This document shows, one piece after another, positions 45,401 through 55,974 of a DNA stretch of 64,000 nucleotides (its first letter is position 1; every line of letters starts with the position of its first letter). Location: positions 3,063,001 to 3,127,000 of the forward strand of contig NC_059401.1 of NCBI RefSeq assembly GCF_905220565.1, given 5' to 3'. Both the position numbers and the translations under genes were made by a program. The notes beneath the pieces are model-generated. The model saw only the letters and a list, made by a program, of their open reading frames with translations. It did no database searches and was not told the DNA's origin. The DNA comes from Melitaea cinxia (Eukaryota > Arthropoda > Insecta > Lepidoptera > Nymphalidae).

Positions 45401-47018
45401 TATTGTGCAGAAGTTTTACTTCAGTCGGTCTAAAGCTAACTCCTTTTATTAAATTAAATTTAAGCGCGAGATACACGCTTATCAAACGAAATTCGTCTAA
45501 ATATAAATATTTTTTAGATATTTACAAGATACATAGCGTCCTCACAACTTGTACAGTTATCGTTCTGCATTGGCTGTATGTCTTCCATGTTCCGCCGATC
45601 CTCACACACCTGTTTCGACAGTGGACCTTCGGAACTGTACCAAACATCTGGTTTTACAGCGAGCAGTGCGTATATGATTACGCACTTATTATCTTTTGGT
45701 GGTGCACGCCACTTTACCTAAGAGAATATGGGACAGACATAGAGATATTTTACGTGATATTTGTACCTAATCATTAGGTAAAATCAATCGTAAAATTAGA
45801 GTAATTTTTAGTACAGGTGAACTTTATTCTTGTGCCAAGGTAAAAATATTTAAATATACCAAACATTCTTCATAAAATTTAAAACGTAATAATAATATAA
45901 AATGTAATTTGAATAAAAATAATTAAAACATCGGTAAGTCTCTTAGTAGTCGTAGTAAAATAGATATAGGAAGAATCACATTCTTAATTTCATTCTAAGC
46001 AGTTTGAATAAAGTAATATTACCTGTACAGAAGTTTTCGGTGTGATATCAGTTTGTATAACAGTGTTATTGCATGTCAAACTCAGTCTAGAATCAGTAGA
46101 GTTTGATGGTGCGTAAATAATACCAGCGTTCAATGGGATTGGTTTTCGACGATTTTTTTCATTTGGTTTCGTATCTTCGAGGGCCGATATCGTGAAAGCA
46201 ATAAACGTAGAAATATCGTCAGATGCAAATAGTCGAACTAGAAAGCGTAAATGATTGTTGAAAAAATGGTAGATAACGATTGAAAGACCATACCGTATGG
46301 GAGTTTTTAAAGAATTGTACTGTAGTGTATTGTTAAGCTATCTGATTCAACACCTTAAGTTCTTTCTCGTCCATAAATATAACGACAGGATCCTGGCAAT
46401 GTATACAAAATAAGTACCTATATAACAAAAATAAAAATATTTAAAATAGTCTACATAGTTTCTTACAGAATAAAAATTATATACGTAAGTACAAATAGAT
46501 CACTTTTTCTTTGACAAATTTGTATCGAAATTATTAGTTCAAAAAGTATCGATATATCTATCCTATCGGTAATTTCCATCCTTGGCATCATATAGGTTTT
46601 AGGGATGTTAAACTTGCGTTACATTTTAAGTTCAATTTTGTATCTTACCTGTGTACTGTCTATTAGGGATGTACATTTTGTCGCTGATTCCAATGATTTC
46701 GATTTGAAACCGATTGTCGGGTGGAAGAGGGTCTGTCTTCGTTCCTAGTGGCCTTCGATCACATGACTCACAGTGACAAAACTGTATAACCATCATCAAA
46801 CACCATAGCTTTTGCAAGGGAAGTCCTAATGAATATTTTTAAATTATAATAAAATAAATTATTTAACAATTCATAAACTATGATGAAAAAAGTTTTAAGC
46901 GCTTTTACTTCCTGTTGTATAGTTAAAGAGAATTATAATAAAACAGTTGTCTATTTCGTGTTATATTTTAAAATGTTTATAAAATAATCTTACCTTTTAA
47001 TCGAAATAATAATTTCAT
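39477..47018 (-). CDS. Spondin-domain secreted protein, paralogue B
   Basis: Eleven exons join in phase: 46994-47018, 46649-46825, 46023-46237, 45526-45717, 43749-43955, 42714-42968, 41751-41916, 41581-41635, 40820-40988, 39992-40094 and 39477-39523. The product is 536 residues. It has a signal peptide of about 27 residues (hydrophobic L-W-C-L-M-M-V-I), a reeler-like domain to about 139, and a Spondin_N domain at about 140-360 ending in D-A-G-T-D-S-G-L-T-F-E. A short acidic linker follows, then one TSP1-type repeat from about 440 (C-P-M-T-T-W-E-E-W-L-S-C). Proteins of this family are extracellular matrix/adhesion factors. The usual W before D-A-G-T-D-S-G is L here. Paralogue of the gene at 50251-55677 with matching intron phases. 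Confidence 0.9.
39675..39880 (+). repeat. Dispersed repeat in spondin B intron
   Basis: Forward copy of 18105-18305: 'actagtggacctggcgaact', 'ttggattaaactgcacatgg', 'aagtagtttagggcgtccgt'. Confidence 0.6.
40477..40650. repeat. MITE-like inverted-repeat element
   Basis: Ends 'ataaagaagttttacttcaa' on the right and 'taaagtaaaacttacgaaa' on the left; interior shares 'cttttcgtaac' with 20195-20345 and 44309-44500 on the opposite strand. In a spondin B intron. Confidence 0.55.
42066..42509 (-). repeat. 'ccgacttc' dispersed repeat, near full length
   Basis: Starts 'aattgtgtttgcaggcaaac', ends 'ttttttgaagtcggttaaaa'. About 444 bp, very similar to 11862-12305. In a spondin B intron. Confidence 0.65.
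44003..44168 (-). repeat. Retroposon-like repeat, diverged reverse copy
   Basis: Reverse relative of 530-833 ('aacacaacactacttgggag', 'ttgagcaagatattt'). In a spondin B intron. Confidence 0.5.
44197..44236. repeat. Hairpin, 14-bp arms
   Basis: 'agggaacacgtaat' and 'attacgtgttccct' are exact reverse complements separated by 12 nt. A third partial copy ('ttacgtgttcc') follows at once. Purpose unknown. Confidence 0.8.
44309..44500. repeat. MITE-like element
   Basis: Left end 'gaagtaaaacttctttacgt', interior 'gagcgttacgaaaagtgtgg', right end near 'aaaaaagttttaattcggtc'. A second partial copy follows from about 44550 ('cgcgctcttgacttggggag'). Confidence 0.55.
44700..45000 (+). repeat. 'cttcgtccgcgtgg' dispersed repeat
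   Basis: Contains 'cgacttcgtccgcgtggaat', 'aaaaagttattgttctgttc' and a short (cagacaga)n run. Very similar to 54128-54440. In spondin B intron 4. Confidence 0.6.
45025..45350 (+). repeat. Dispersed retroelement 3' tail
   Basis: Copy of 18805-19110: 'gtaagaggcgactaagggat', 'gacgggcagcagtgtcttcg', 'ccagcagtggactgcgatac'. Lies 176 bp from spondin B exon 4. Confidence 0.6.
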
Positions 47019-48004
47019 TTTAAAAATGTACTCAAACGAACAGGATCAGTGCGGGAATTTGAGCTGACTATGTCGGTCAATTGTCGCCTCTCGACTGGAT
47101 CTAAATTAATTAGTGTTAAACCCGTAATGCGTTGAATTACATCTCTTAACTTCTTTTTACATGTCACACGACTTTCAACCTTATCACAGTAAATATAATG
47201 CGCACGAGTCATATACAAATTTGATGTAATAAATTACATAAAATTACACCCATCATTCATTCACAAATGGGTGTTAATTAATAGATATGCTTAATTATTT
47301 ACATAATTGAACTGGAAATAATTTTCTTGGGTTTAAATTCGGAAACAATTTAATAGATAGATAGTACCTAAGCAGTTAAAAATTACCAAGATAGGGTACA
47401 GCAAGTAATATTCTGCTCAATAGCTGGATCAACCTTAATTACGTCACTTTTTTAGTAACTTTTTAACCTCTTACCCTGGCGATGTGAGGTTTTAGACAAT
47501 TCCCCATGTACACAATAATCAGGTTTATTATTTCTGTGCATAGGTATATACTTACTTATATTAAAAATTGCTGAATAATATTTTTAAATACTAAAATTAA
47601 GCATCGTGATACACATCTCCAGACAGACATTATGACATTAATTTTTGTTTTAGAAAACACTTGTACAACGAAATATACGTGATGTCTCACAACAGCCCCT
47701 TTTCCGTGCCACTCCTCCTTCCCCCATCGCGTTTCACGTGATTAATAGATAATCCCCAAGTTGTTAATATTACTTTTTAAATTATCAAAAGTTGTTACCT
47801 ACATAATATATGAGTTCACATTATTATTATACTATGTATATGTACATTATTATTATACTATGTATATAACTTGTTGTTCGTCTGTAGGTAAACTGTGAAC
47901 TACCTATATGATTAGATTGAAAAGAACCATTCTCTTGAATATGTAACAGATGTGTTGTTATTACGAAATTTCTTTCATATGTAATAGATATAGAATAACG
48001 TTGG
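47019..48004. other. Intergenic between the two spondin genes, left part
   Basis: No gene. A 27-bp unit ('acattattattatactatgt' start) is duplicated in tandem at 47818-47868. Otherwise nothing recognised; contains whatever promoter spondin B uses. Confidence 0.4.
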
Positions 48005-48240
48005 GATGTTTGCGTGAAGGAAAAACTTGGGGTGTAGCACATAATAATAGTTATAATAACTTTTTTGTCTCCCCTCTTTCTTTTATATTATAAAAGAAAG
48101 AGGGGAGACAAAAAAGTTATAAAAGAAAGAGGGGAGACAAAAAAGTTTCTTTTATATTATAAAAGAAAGAGGGGAGACAAAAAAGTTATTATAACTATTA
48201 TTATGTGCTACACCCCAAGTTTTTCCTTCACGCAAACATC
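48005..48240. repeat. Palindromic foldback element
   Basis: Left arm starts 'gatgtttgcgtgaaggaaaa', right arm ends with its reverse complement 'ttttccttcacgcaaacatc'. The arms look nearly perfect for about 90 bp. The centre holds direct copies of a unit containing 'aaagaaagaggggagacaaa'. No protein encoded. Confidence 0.85.
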
Positions 48241-48691
48241 ATTTTTGCAATAACAGAAGAAAAAAAAATTGTTTAGTAATTTAGATGCGTATATTTTTAA
48301 TTTTACAATAAAAATAATAATGTCTAAAAATAATATTTGGTACAATTTAATAGATATATCTTATTATATAATAAATATATTATTGCCTCTGATTAAATAT
48401 CACCAATAAAAAATACTAAAAATATGTCCTCTTCAGATGACTTTTGGAGTTCCAACCGTAGCCGGGTGCGACTTTTGACATCACTCTTCTTTCAGCTAAA
48501 ATAAATAAATTACGAGTATAATACCGAAATATTTAAAAGTTAGAAATTTCATATTTACTAATTATGTTTAGAAAGATACGTGTTTCAATTCTAGTTTAAA
48601 CTTAACACGTAAATTTTTGATTTTTGTAGACAGGATTCAGTACATATATTTTACACTTGTGCCCTGTAGAAAAATTAGGCAGGTACTGCTG

Positions 48692-49025
48692 AAATGCCTC
48701 ATCATTACAGCCTTTACAGTCCACTACTGGACATAGGCCTCCACAAGTTTACGCCAAAAATAGCGTGAACTCGTGTATTTTGCCCATAGTCACCACGCTG
48801 AGCAGGCGGGTTGGTGACCGCAGTACTTACTGACTTTGTCGCACCGAAGACGCTGCTGCCCGTCTTCGGCCTGTGTATTTCAAAGCCAGCTGTTGGATGG
48901 TTATCTCGCCATCGGTCGGCTTTTCAAGTTCCAAGGTGGTAGCGGCACTGTGTTATCCCTTAGTCGCCTCTTACGACACCCACGGGAAGAGAGGGGGTGG
49001 CTATATTCTTTAGTACCGTAGCCAC
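48692..49025 (-). repeat. Dispersed retroelement 3' tail, reverse copy
   Basis: Reverse orientation of 18805-19110: begins 'cattacagcctttacagtcc', contains 'caccgaagacgctgctgccc' and 'gtcgcctcttacgacaccca'. Confidence 0.6.
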
Positions 49026-49239
49026 ACAGTACACTGCTATACTGCTGAAATGCCTGCTCTACGTTATTTAATCTTAACCATTGTATGTGGTTGGACGTGT
49101 TACAGAACTGCTAGGAAACTACTGTAAGCGTTAAAATTACTTTTGAAGATCCTATGTAAAACTGTTTTTGTACAAAAAGCCAGGAATATTTTAGGTTATA
49201 TATATATAAGTTTTTAAACTTTAACGGTCACTATGAAAA

Positions 49240-49872
49240 CTTTTGAACCGACTTCCAAAAAGGAGGAGGTTCTCAATTCGATTGCATTTTTTTATGTATG
49301 ATGGACTGATTTCGATGATTTTTTTTTTAATCGAAAGGTGTTGCGTATCATGTGGTCTCATTCAAATTTAATTGAGATCTGGCAAGGACTTTTCGAGTTA
49401 TATCTGATAATGCGTATTTGCTTGGCTATTTTTTCGTCGACTTACTTTGTGTAATATATTATTTATTGCACTTAAAAAAATACAGTTATTTGTATACAAA
49501 TTTAGTTAGCAACGGTGGACTTATCTCTAGAAGAGATCTCTTTGAGCCAACCTGTGATAGTGAGAACTAATGTTACATAGCAGGCCAAGATAGTTGCACT
49601 GTGCAGTAATGTAGACAACATACAGATTCTTGAAAATATTATATTCTCGAATATATTATACCCGATAACTTTCCACTGGATTAATCGATGTTGATGATTT
49701 TTAATTTAATCGACCGAGATCGAGATCGGATCACTACTTTTTGAGTAATCTTTGATAACGCGTACCTACTTACTTAACAATTTTTTAGGGTCGTAACGTA
49801 GGCGTTGTATTACGAGTACTTGTCAATGTAACTCAAGTCGTTTTTTTTTGTTTGCGAGCAAACACAATAATG
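49240..49872 (+). repeat. 'ccgacttc' dispersed repeat, two pieces
   Basis: 49240-49460 starts 'gaaccgacttccaaaaagga' and 49660-49872 ends 'tttgcgagcaaacacaataa'. The middle contains unrelated sequence, so either two truncated copies are adjacent or one copy was interrupted. Confidence 0.5.
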
Positions 49873-50250
49873 ATTTTCGGGGATAAGCTCTGACCCGTCA
49901 GCGTCTGTGAAGCCGATATTACATTACGAAACAATTATCACGCCTGATACATTTTTTTAATGACACTACCTTCAGTACCTGTGCCACTAGTTTAATTAAA
50001 AATAATAGTGTCGTGAAATAGAGACTTTTTCTGTGTGTATCCTCCGCTAGTAATATATAATAAGAATTATAACCTCCTCCTTTTTTGCACTCAATTAAAA
50101 ATCGTGCGCACTTGTTTCAGGGTCATGATATCGATCGTGTATTGTAAAAATGCATGCATTGTAAATTGTTTATGAAATTAATATTTCGGAACTACTTTCA
50201 TGCCTCACACCACTATAATCGCGGTAAGTCCTTGTAGAATCGAAAGTATT

Positions 50251-53200
50251 TTAGATAGTTAGGTCTAACGTCCCCGAACCCTGCCTACCAGTTAAATTAG
50301 TTTCCTCTTCATGATCTGGACAATCGTCTTCGCACTCTTCTCTCTCGAAGTCTTCGTAATGGGTCTTGCAAACTCGGGGAACTTCTTTCACGCTAGACGG
50401 ATCAATCTAGATGGTAATGTTTCGAAAACTTTATTATTTATATTTAATTTTTTCTTGCCCATACTTAGTTGATATGTTTAAAAAATAAATCTGAATAAGA
50501 ACAACACATTATAACGTCTAATAGCAAATTCTCAAAAATCTACAGAATAATTTCTCCTTTGAACTGAACCGAAATAGGTTTGTAAATATTTTTTTAGAAA
50601 GGTTGGTACCAAATAGCGAACTACACTCGAGCTGGCGGTTATATTCTCTTTTAAGAAATATTATTACTTGGCATAATAAGTACAGATAACAATCAGGATT
50701 TCAACACACATTGAATAAGTGACAAATCGTAAGAACAAATATTCACACCAGAAATAAACAGAGAGATTAATATAAATATCGTAACTCGTTACACCAGAAC
50801 ATAGTCACGTGAACAAACTTCAGTAAATCTATAGGACAACTCCAATCGCATATTCTAAGTAACTTCTAAAATAAATTGATACAATAACTCACGTCAGGAT
50901 CATATTTCTCTACTGGAATGCCATCTACAAGATGATATCTTTCTCGCCACTTGTATCCCACAATTTTACCATTCTCACAAGCACCACCACATTGGCTCCA
51001 TTCCTGCCATTGCGACATCGGGCAGTCTTCGGATGAATCCGGATCTGTCACTATTGCAGCTTCGCTGGAAATTAAATCACGTTTTCAGACGAAGTTTTTT
51101 TCCAAATCCTATAACTGCATCAAATTACAACAATGGATAACTAAAACAAGTCAGTCGAAATACGGCATTATAGAATGGGCGATCTAAAAAAAGGTCAACC
51201 GAAAATTTTCAATGCAAATAACCGATTTTTTTCCGTAATGTTAATTCCCTAATGCTTACATTTTACCTTTACGGTTGTTTTTATTTTATGGACGACAAAA
51301 TTAAAATGGCCCAAGGTGTTAAATTTTAAAATACGCTACGAGCTAGTTATATTACTTCAGTAGTAACGTGAACCTTATTTAATAAAAACTGTCCAATTGT
51401 AAGGTAAAATACTAAAACCACGATTTTTTATGCGCTTGATCACATTTTTAAACAAATAAATTCATCATTTAAAAGTAAATTTGAGTTCTGTACTTAATAA
51501 TATCGAATATCGCCATTGCTTGGAACAAAATTTGATGATGCCCTGTAGAGAATTCAGACAGACAGAATTTTTGCAGATTGCTAAACTCTCCCAAACCTAT
51601 GGATAGGATATCTATGTGGCCAATTACACAACTTTAATTTTGATAAGTCGTTGACTTTACTTGCTTCTAAATTAGATACGTTATTTAATTATAGGAGAAA
51701 GAATACAGAGTGTAACACCAATAAAGCTATTTGTAAGTATTAATTTCTTTTTTCAATTTTATCTTCGATAAGATCTTATCAATTAACATGATAATTCTAA
51801 TGACAATGTACATGCGATTAGCTAATTCTATGAAATTAATAACTCTTAAGTCCTTTTCGACCTTATGTTCAGGATGATTTATGACATTTAATGATGATTA
51901 CATGTGTTCATATTATAGTAAATCTCACCCCCGACGTCCGCTAGCTAGATCTGTGTTTTGGTACCTGGAGGGACTGTCAGGTTCGCCTTTGTCTTCATCT
52001 TTATCTTCATTTTTTTCTTTATCACTTTCATCTTCTTTTTCTTCCCCTTCTATTGCTTCTGTAGTTACAGGTTCATCAGTTGATGTTACTGCTTCTTCTA
52101 TATAATCACACAAAAATATTTATTGCAATAATGTGTAAGCCTTATATTCAATTTCACTGTTCAATCTTATTACAAATTATATATTCTTTATTACACTAAG
52201 TAACTTTACAATAGTCATTATAATATAGGAAGTTGGCAAGGGCGAACTTATTTCTAAAAGAGGTCTCTTCCAGTCAAACCATAATATATTATTTTAATAT
52301 TTAAATTTATATACGCTAACATAATTATGCTAACATAATCAAATTGAATGAATTAAAAGTGGCGATGATTATCTTTATTAATTACTAATATACATAAACA
52401 TAAAATATTTTCGTAATCGAATCTGAATTAAATAAGAAGTCAATTTATAAAAGAATGTGAGAGAAAATAATCTTTCACTACTTTTAATAGCTTCCTTGTT
52501 AAAAACATTCATCTAAATTGAAAAACCAACTTACGAGTAGTTTCCTCTTCTTTCTCTTCTTTGCATTCCTTCTGATAAGTTCTAATCAGTTTGATAAGAA
52601 GTTTACCGAAAGGATGGAGGTCTTTCATGTCCATTTCATAAAAAGGCGAATTTTTGTCGTACGAACTTGTTTGGACTCTAGACACGGCGTCTTGTGGAAA
52701 AGTTTCGATATTTGGTGACTAAAAGATAAAAGTAAGACAAATTTTTATTTGTTTTATTATACACGAGCAGGCTCGATGAGCAACTATGTCTTAAAACTTT
52801 GCATTGTATTTTTTTTTAATATCTCAATTCTGCAAGGAACTTTTGTAATATAAATATGATTTTAGCCAAATAGTTATCACAAAAGCAATCTATCTAGACT
52901 CACCCAAACAATTAAATTGAGTTGTAGAAAAAAAAGTTACGCAAGAGAACGTTAAAACGAAATACGTAACATGAAGAAAAGTAAGAAAACAAACTAACTT
53001 CATATGATACTCCGCTATCAGTTCCCGCATCCCATAGATACAAATTCAATTCTCTTTCCTCTAACCACATGTTGCCTTTTTGACAGAGCTCAAACCTTGT
53101 CACTCCTAGAAACCAATCAGGAGACGGATGCAATGCAACGGCGACCGTTACCAGATGGTTGGTTTTATCTGTCCGAAAGAAAGCGTAAGTTGGATCGGAC

Positions 53201-53850
53201 ATTTTGCGATAACCATGTCCTTTGCCTTTAATAAGAGTACGAACTCCATCACCAATCTATAGTAAAAAAAAAACATGAAAGATTATTAAAAGCTAACTAG
53301 ATTTATACACCAAAAAAGCTTAGGTTTATACCTTTTCTCTAATTTCACCTTCTAACTTACTGCCATTGGCATGTTCAGCAAATTCTCTAAAACCCTCACT
53401 AACTAAAGTGCCAGGAGCCCATAGTATATAATCAGCGGCATGTGAAGCCCCTACTAAGTCGCTGTATCGTGGTATCCAGTCATTCTCTGGGTAGAAACGT
53501 GGATGTGTGTTTCGGGACCAAGTACCCGTAAATGTTAGCTGAAATAGATTTTTTTTTTAATATTTTACTCAATTAGCTACCTACTCATTTATATTCTCCA
53601 TATAAAAAACATGTAATAAATAATGCAAATATTTTAGTTAATAGAATTTATTTTCTTTCTTTCTTTATGTTATTCAGTTCGCGTGTACTCAAATGATTTA
53701 GCTATAACAACAAACAATGCCCACGTTAGCAATGATCCCAAATTTCGTATAAGTATTTAGTAGAAGAATTGATTTTAAGTGGACACGGTACATAAAAACG
53801 TGACATAGATTATTTAGCGTTAAAGAGACAAGGACTCATAAAAACACACA

Positions 53851-53894
<44 letters not shown>

Positions 53895-55677
53895 TACACA
53901 CATTACCTCATATTTCGCCTCATCACAAGTGTCACAGTCAAGATTAAGTTGAGGAGTGGCGTCGTCCGGTTGACGCAGATCCTCACATAGTCGCAGAGAT
54001 AACGGAAAACCATCTTCGTACCACACATCTTGATGTTCGGCCACCATTGCCCGCAATGTAACGCAACCGTTGCCAGAAGGCGGAGCTTGCCAATATACCT
54101 AAACCATACTAATAAATAACTATACATTTATATTTATACTAGCTGTGCTCGCAACTTCGTCCGCGTGGAATTTAATAAAAAAGTTATTGTTCAGTTCTCA
54201 GAGTTAAAAAATAAATAAATTTGTAAAATAAAGTCAGCCAGTGAAAGTCTCGTCAAAATCGGTCCGGCCGTTTCAGAGACTAGCCGGAACAAACAGAAAA
54301 ACAGACAGACAAAAATTGTAAAAAATTTTATTTTGTTATATGTACCGTGTATACATCCATATACATTTAGTAAAAAGCAGTTATTTTAATATTACAAACA
54401 GACACTTCAATTTTATTTATTTGTATAGATATGCAATGGAGTGAAAGTGATACAGTAGATAAGACACGTCTATAATAACCGAAAAATCACGAATTTAAAA
54501 GCAGGGTTAGGTTTTTACGAGTACCTATGTACTGAAATCGCATGTAGGTACGTATATCTCGATTCTAGTTTTACGACCATTGTGTAATACTTGTGATTCC
54601 CTATAACAGATAAATTATTATGAACACAAGCTAGTAACATTTTTGTTGTTAACCAACTAGTTAGAACTTAGAAGGATTAGTAGAAGAGTTTAGGAAGTTT
54701 AATAATGCCACGAAGTAACGCGCGATGTGTAACAAAGGCAATGAAAAATATAAAATTTAAAATGACGGTAAATTAAAAATTGACAAGCGCATACAAAATT
54801 ACAAGATTGAGAGTAATTGCTTCCCAAAACTGATAGGCGCTCCAACAGAACCTAAATCTATATAATATATGAAAACAAATATTTGTCGGTGACGCTTTCT
54901 ATAGAATGTGTTTTATATAATCGTAAACTATGCATTTAATCATGTCATATTCTTCAGCAAAGTTTTGTGCATGAGCCCATAAAGGTCTCTGAGTTGGTAA
55001 GACCAAAAAAAAAAACGTAGCAACGCGCGCAGAGTACAGCTAGTTATTTATAAAAACCTGTAAACTGGGAGATAAGCAAACTGACAATATTTAAAAAAAC
55101 GTCTGTGTAGTAATGATTAATTTTTCTTCTAAAACGTTGAACATAAATTTAGATCAAGTATATTTTTAATAAACCTATTAATAATTACTGAAAACTCAGA
55201 AAGTCATACATACTTCAACAAATGACTTAGGAGATGATATAGCGTGTTCGACGGAATATAAACAGCGACTGCTGAACTTCGCGCTAAAGGGATCCTGTGG
55301 TCGCAATTCTCCAGGAAAGAGGAGCATCATTTTTCTCGTGTTTACAGGATCAGCTTTCATTTCTCCTTCCGCTGATATCATGAACTCAGTGAATCTCGAT
55401 TCACCGTCCGTTTCCGTAATTTTTACTAAATCGAAATAATATTTTTATGCAATATGATTAAAAATTACAAAAACGTTTCTTTATTTCAAGAAAGCTCACC
55501 CGTATAGAGTTGATCAGGTATGTAGCTCTCGTCAGTATTCTCCACTAATAATTTAAATCGACCGTCTGGGTCTGATGATTGTGTGGTTGTTCCATACGGA
55601 CGTCTATCGCAACGAAAACCGAATACCTCTTGACCGACATTTAAGAATAACAAAACAGTAAAAAATATTATGATCAT
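50251..55677 (-). CDS. Spondin-domain secreted protein, paralogue A
   Basis: Nine exons join in phase: 55500-55677, 55214-55425, 53907-54098, 53332-53538, 52999-53256, 52535-52718, 51965-52097, 50893-51064 and 50251-50406. The product is 563 residues. The start ATG at 55677 begins a signal peptide (M-I-I-I-F-F-T-V-L-L-F-L). Then come a reeler-like domain to about 130, Spondin_N at about 131-350 with W-D-A-G-T-D-S-G, and a linker with a strongly acidic stretch (about 411-454, rich in E/D/K). One TSP1-type repeat follows (C-P-M-S-Q-W-Q-E-W-S-Q-C), then C-E-D-D-C near the end. The 3' end is uncertain: the last frame stops at 50251, but a GTAGGC donor near 50285 matches the splice position used in paralogue B, so a further exon is possible. 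Family proteins act in the extracellular matrix. Confidence 0.9.
53855..53892. repeat. (CA)n microsatellite next to a splice donor
   Basis: About 19 CA units starting 13 nt inside the intron after spondin A exon 53907-54098. On the transcript it reads as UG repeats directly after the donor. Confidence 0.9.
54128..54440 (+). repeat. 'cttcgtccgcgtgg' dispersed repeat
   Basis: Contains 'gcaacttcgtccgcgtggaa', 'cggtccggccgtttcagaga' and 'gtaaaaagcagttattttaa'. Same family as 44700-45000 and 4375-4600. In spondin A intron 2. Confidence 0.6.
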
Positions 55678-55974
55678 CACGTTATACAAAATTTAAAACT
55701 CGATTTTAAAATAAAATTTCTTTTAAAAGCATATAGTCAAATATTTAGTAAGCTCTTAACTTATAATTTAGAACAACACAATACGTTATTACGAGAATTG
55801 TTCTATAAATGAAACAATTAAAACATAGAAGTGCCCTTTAATGATATCACATAACTAATTCAGTGGTCGTGTTGCCTTACATATTAATACAACCTAGACA
55901 ATTGACCTAATTCTATTGTGGATAACTGGAAGAGTTTAACCGAGTTTCTATGAAAGAGCATAAAATTATACTAA

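Noticed and set aside
45379..45777. 132-codon plus-strand ORF
   Set aside because: Antisense of spondin B exon 45526-45717.
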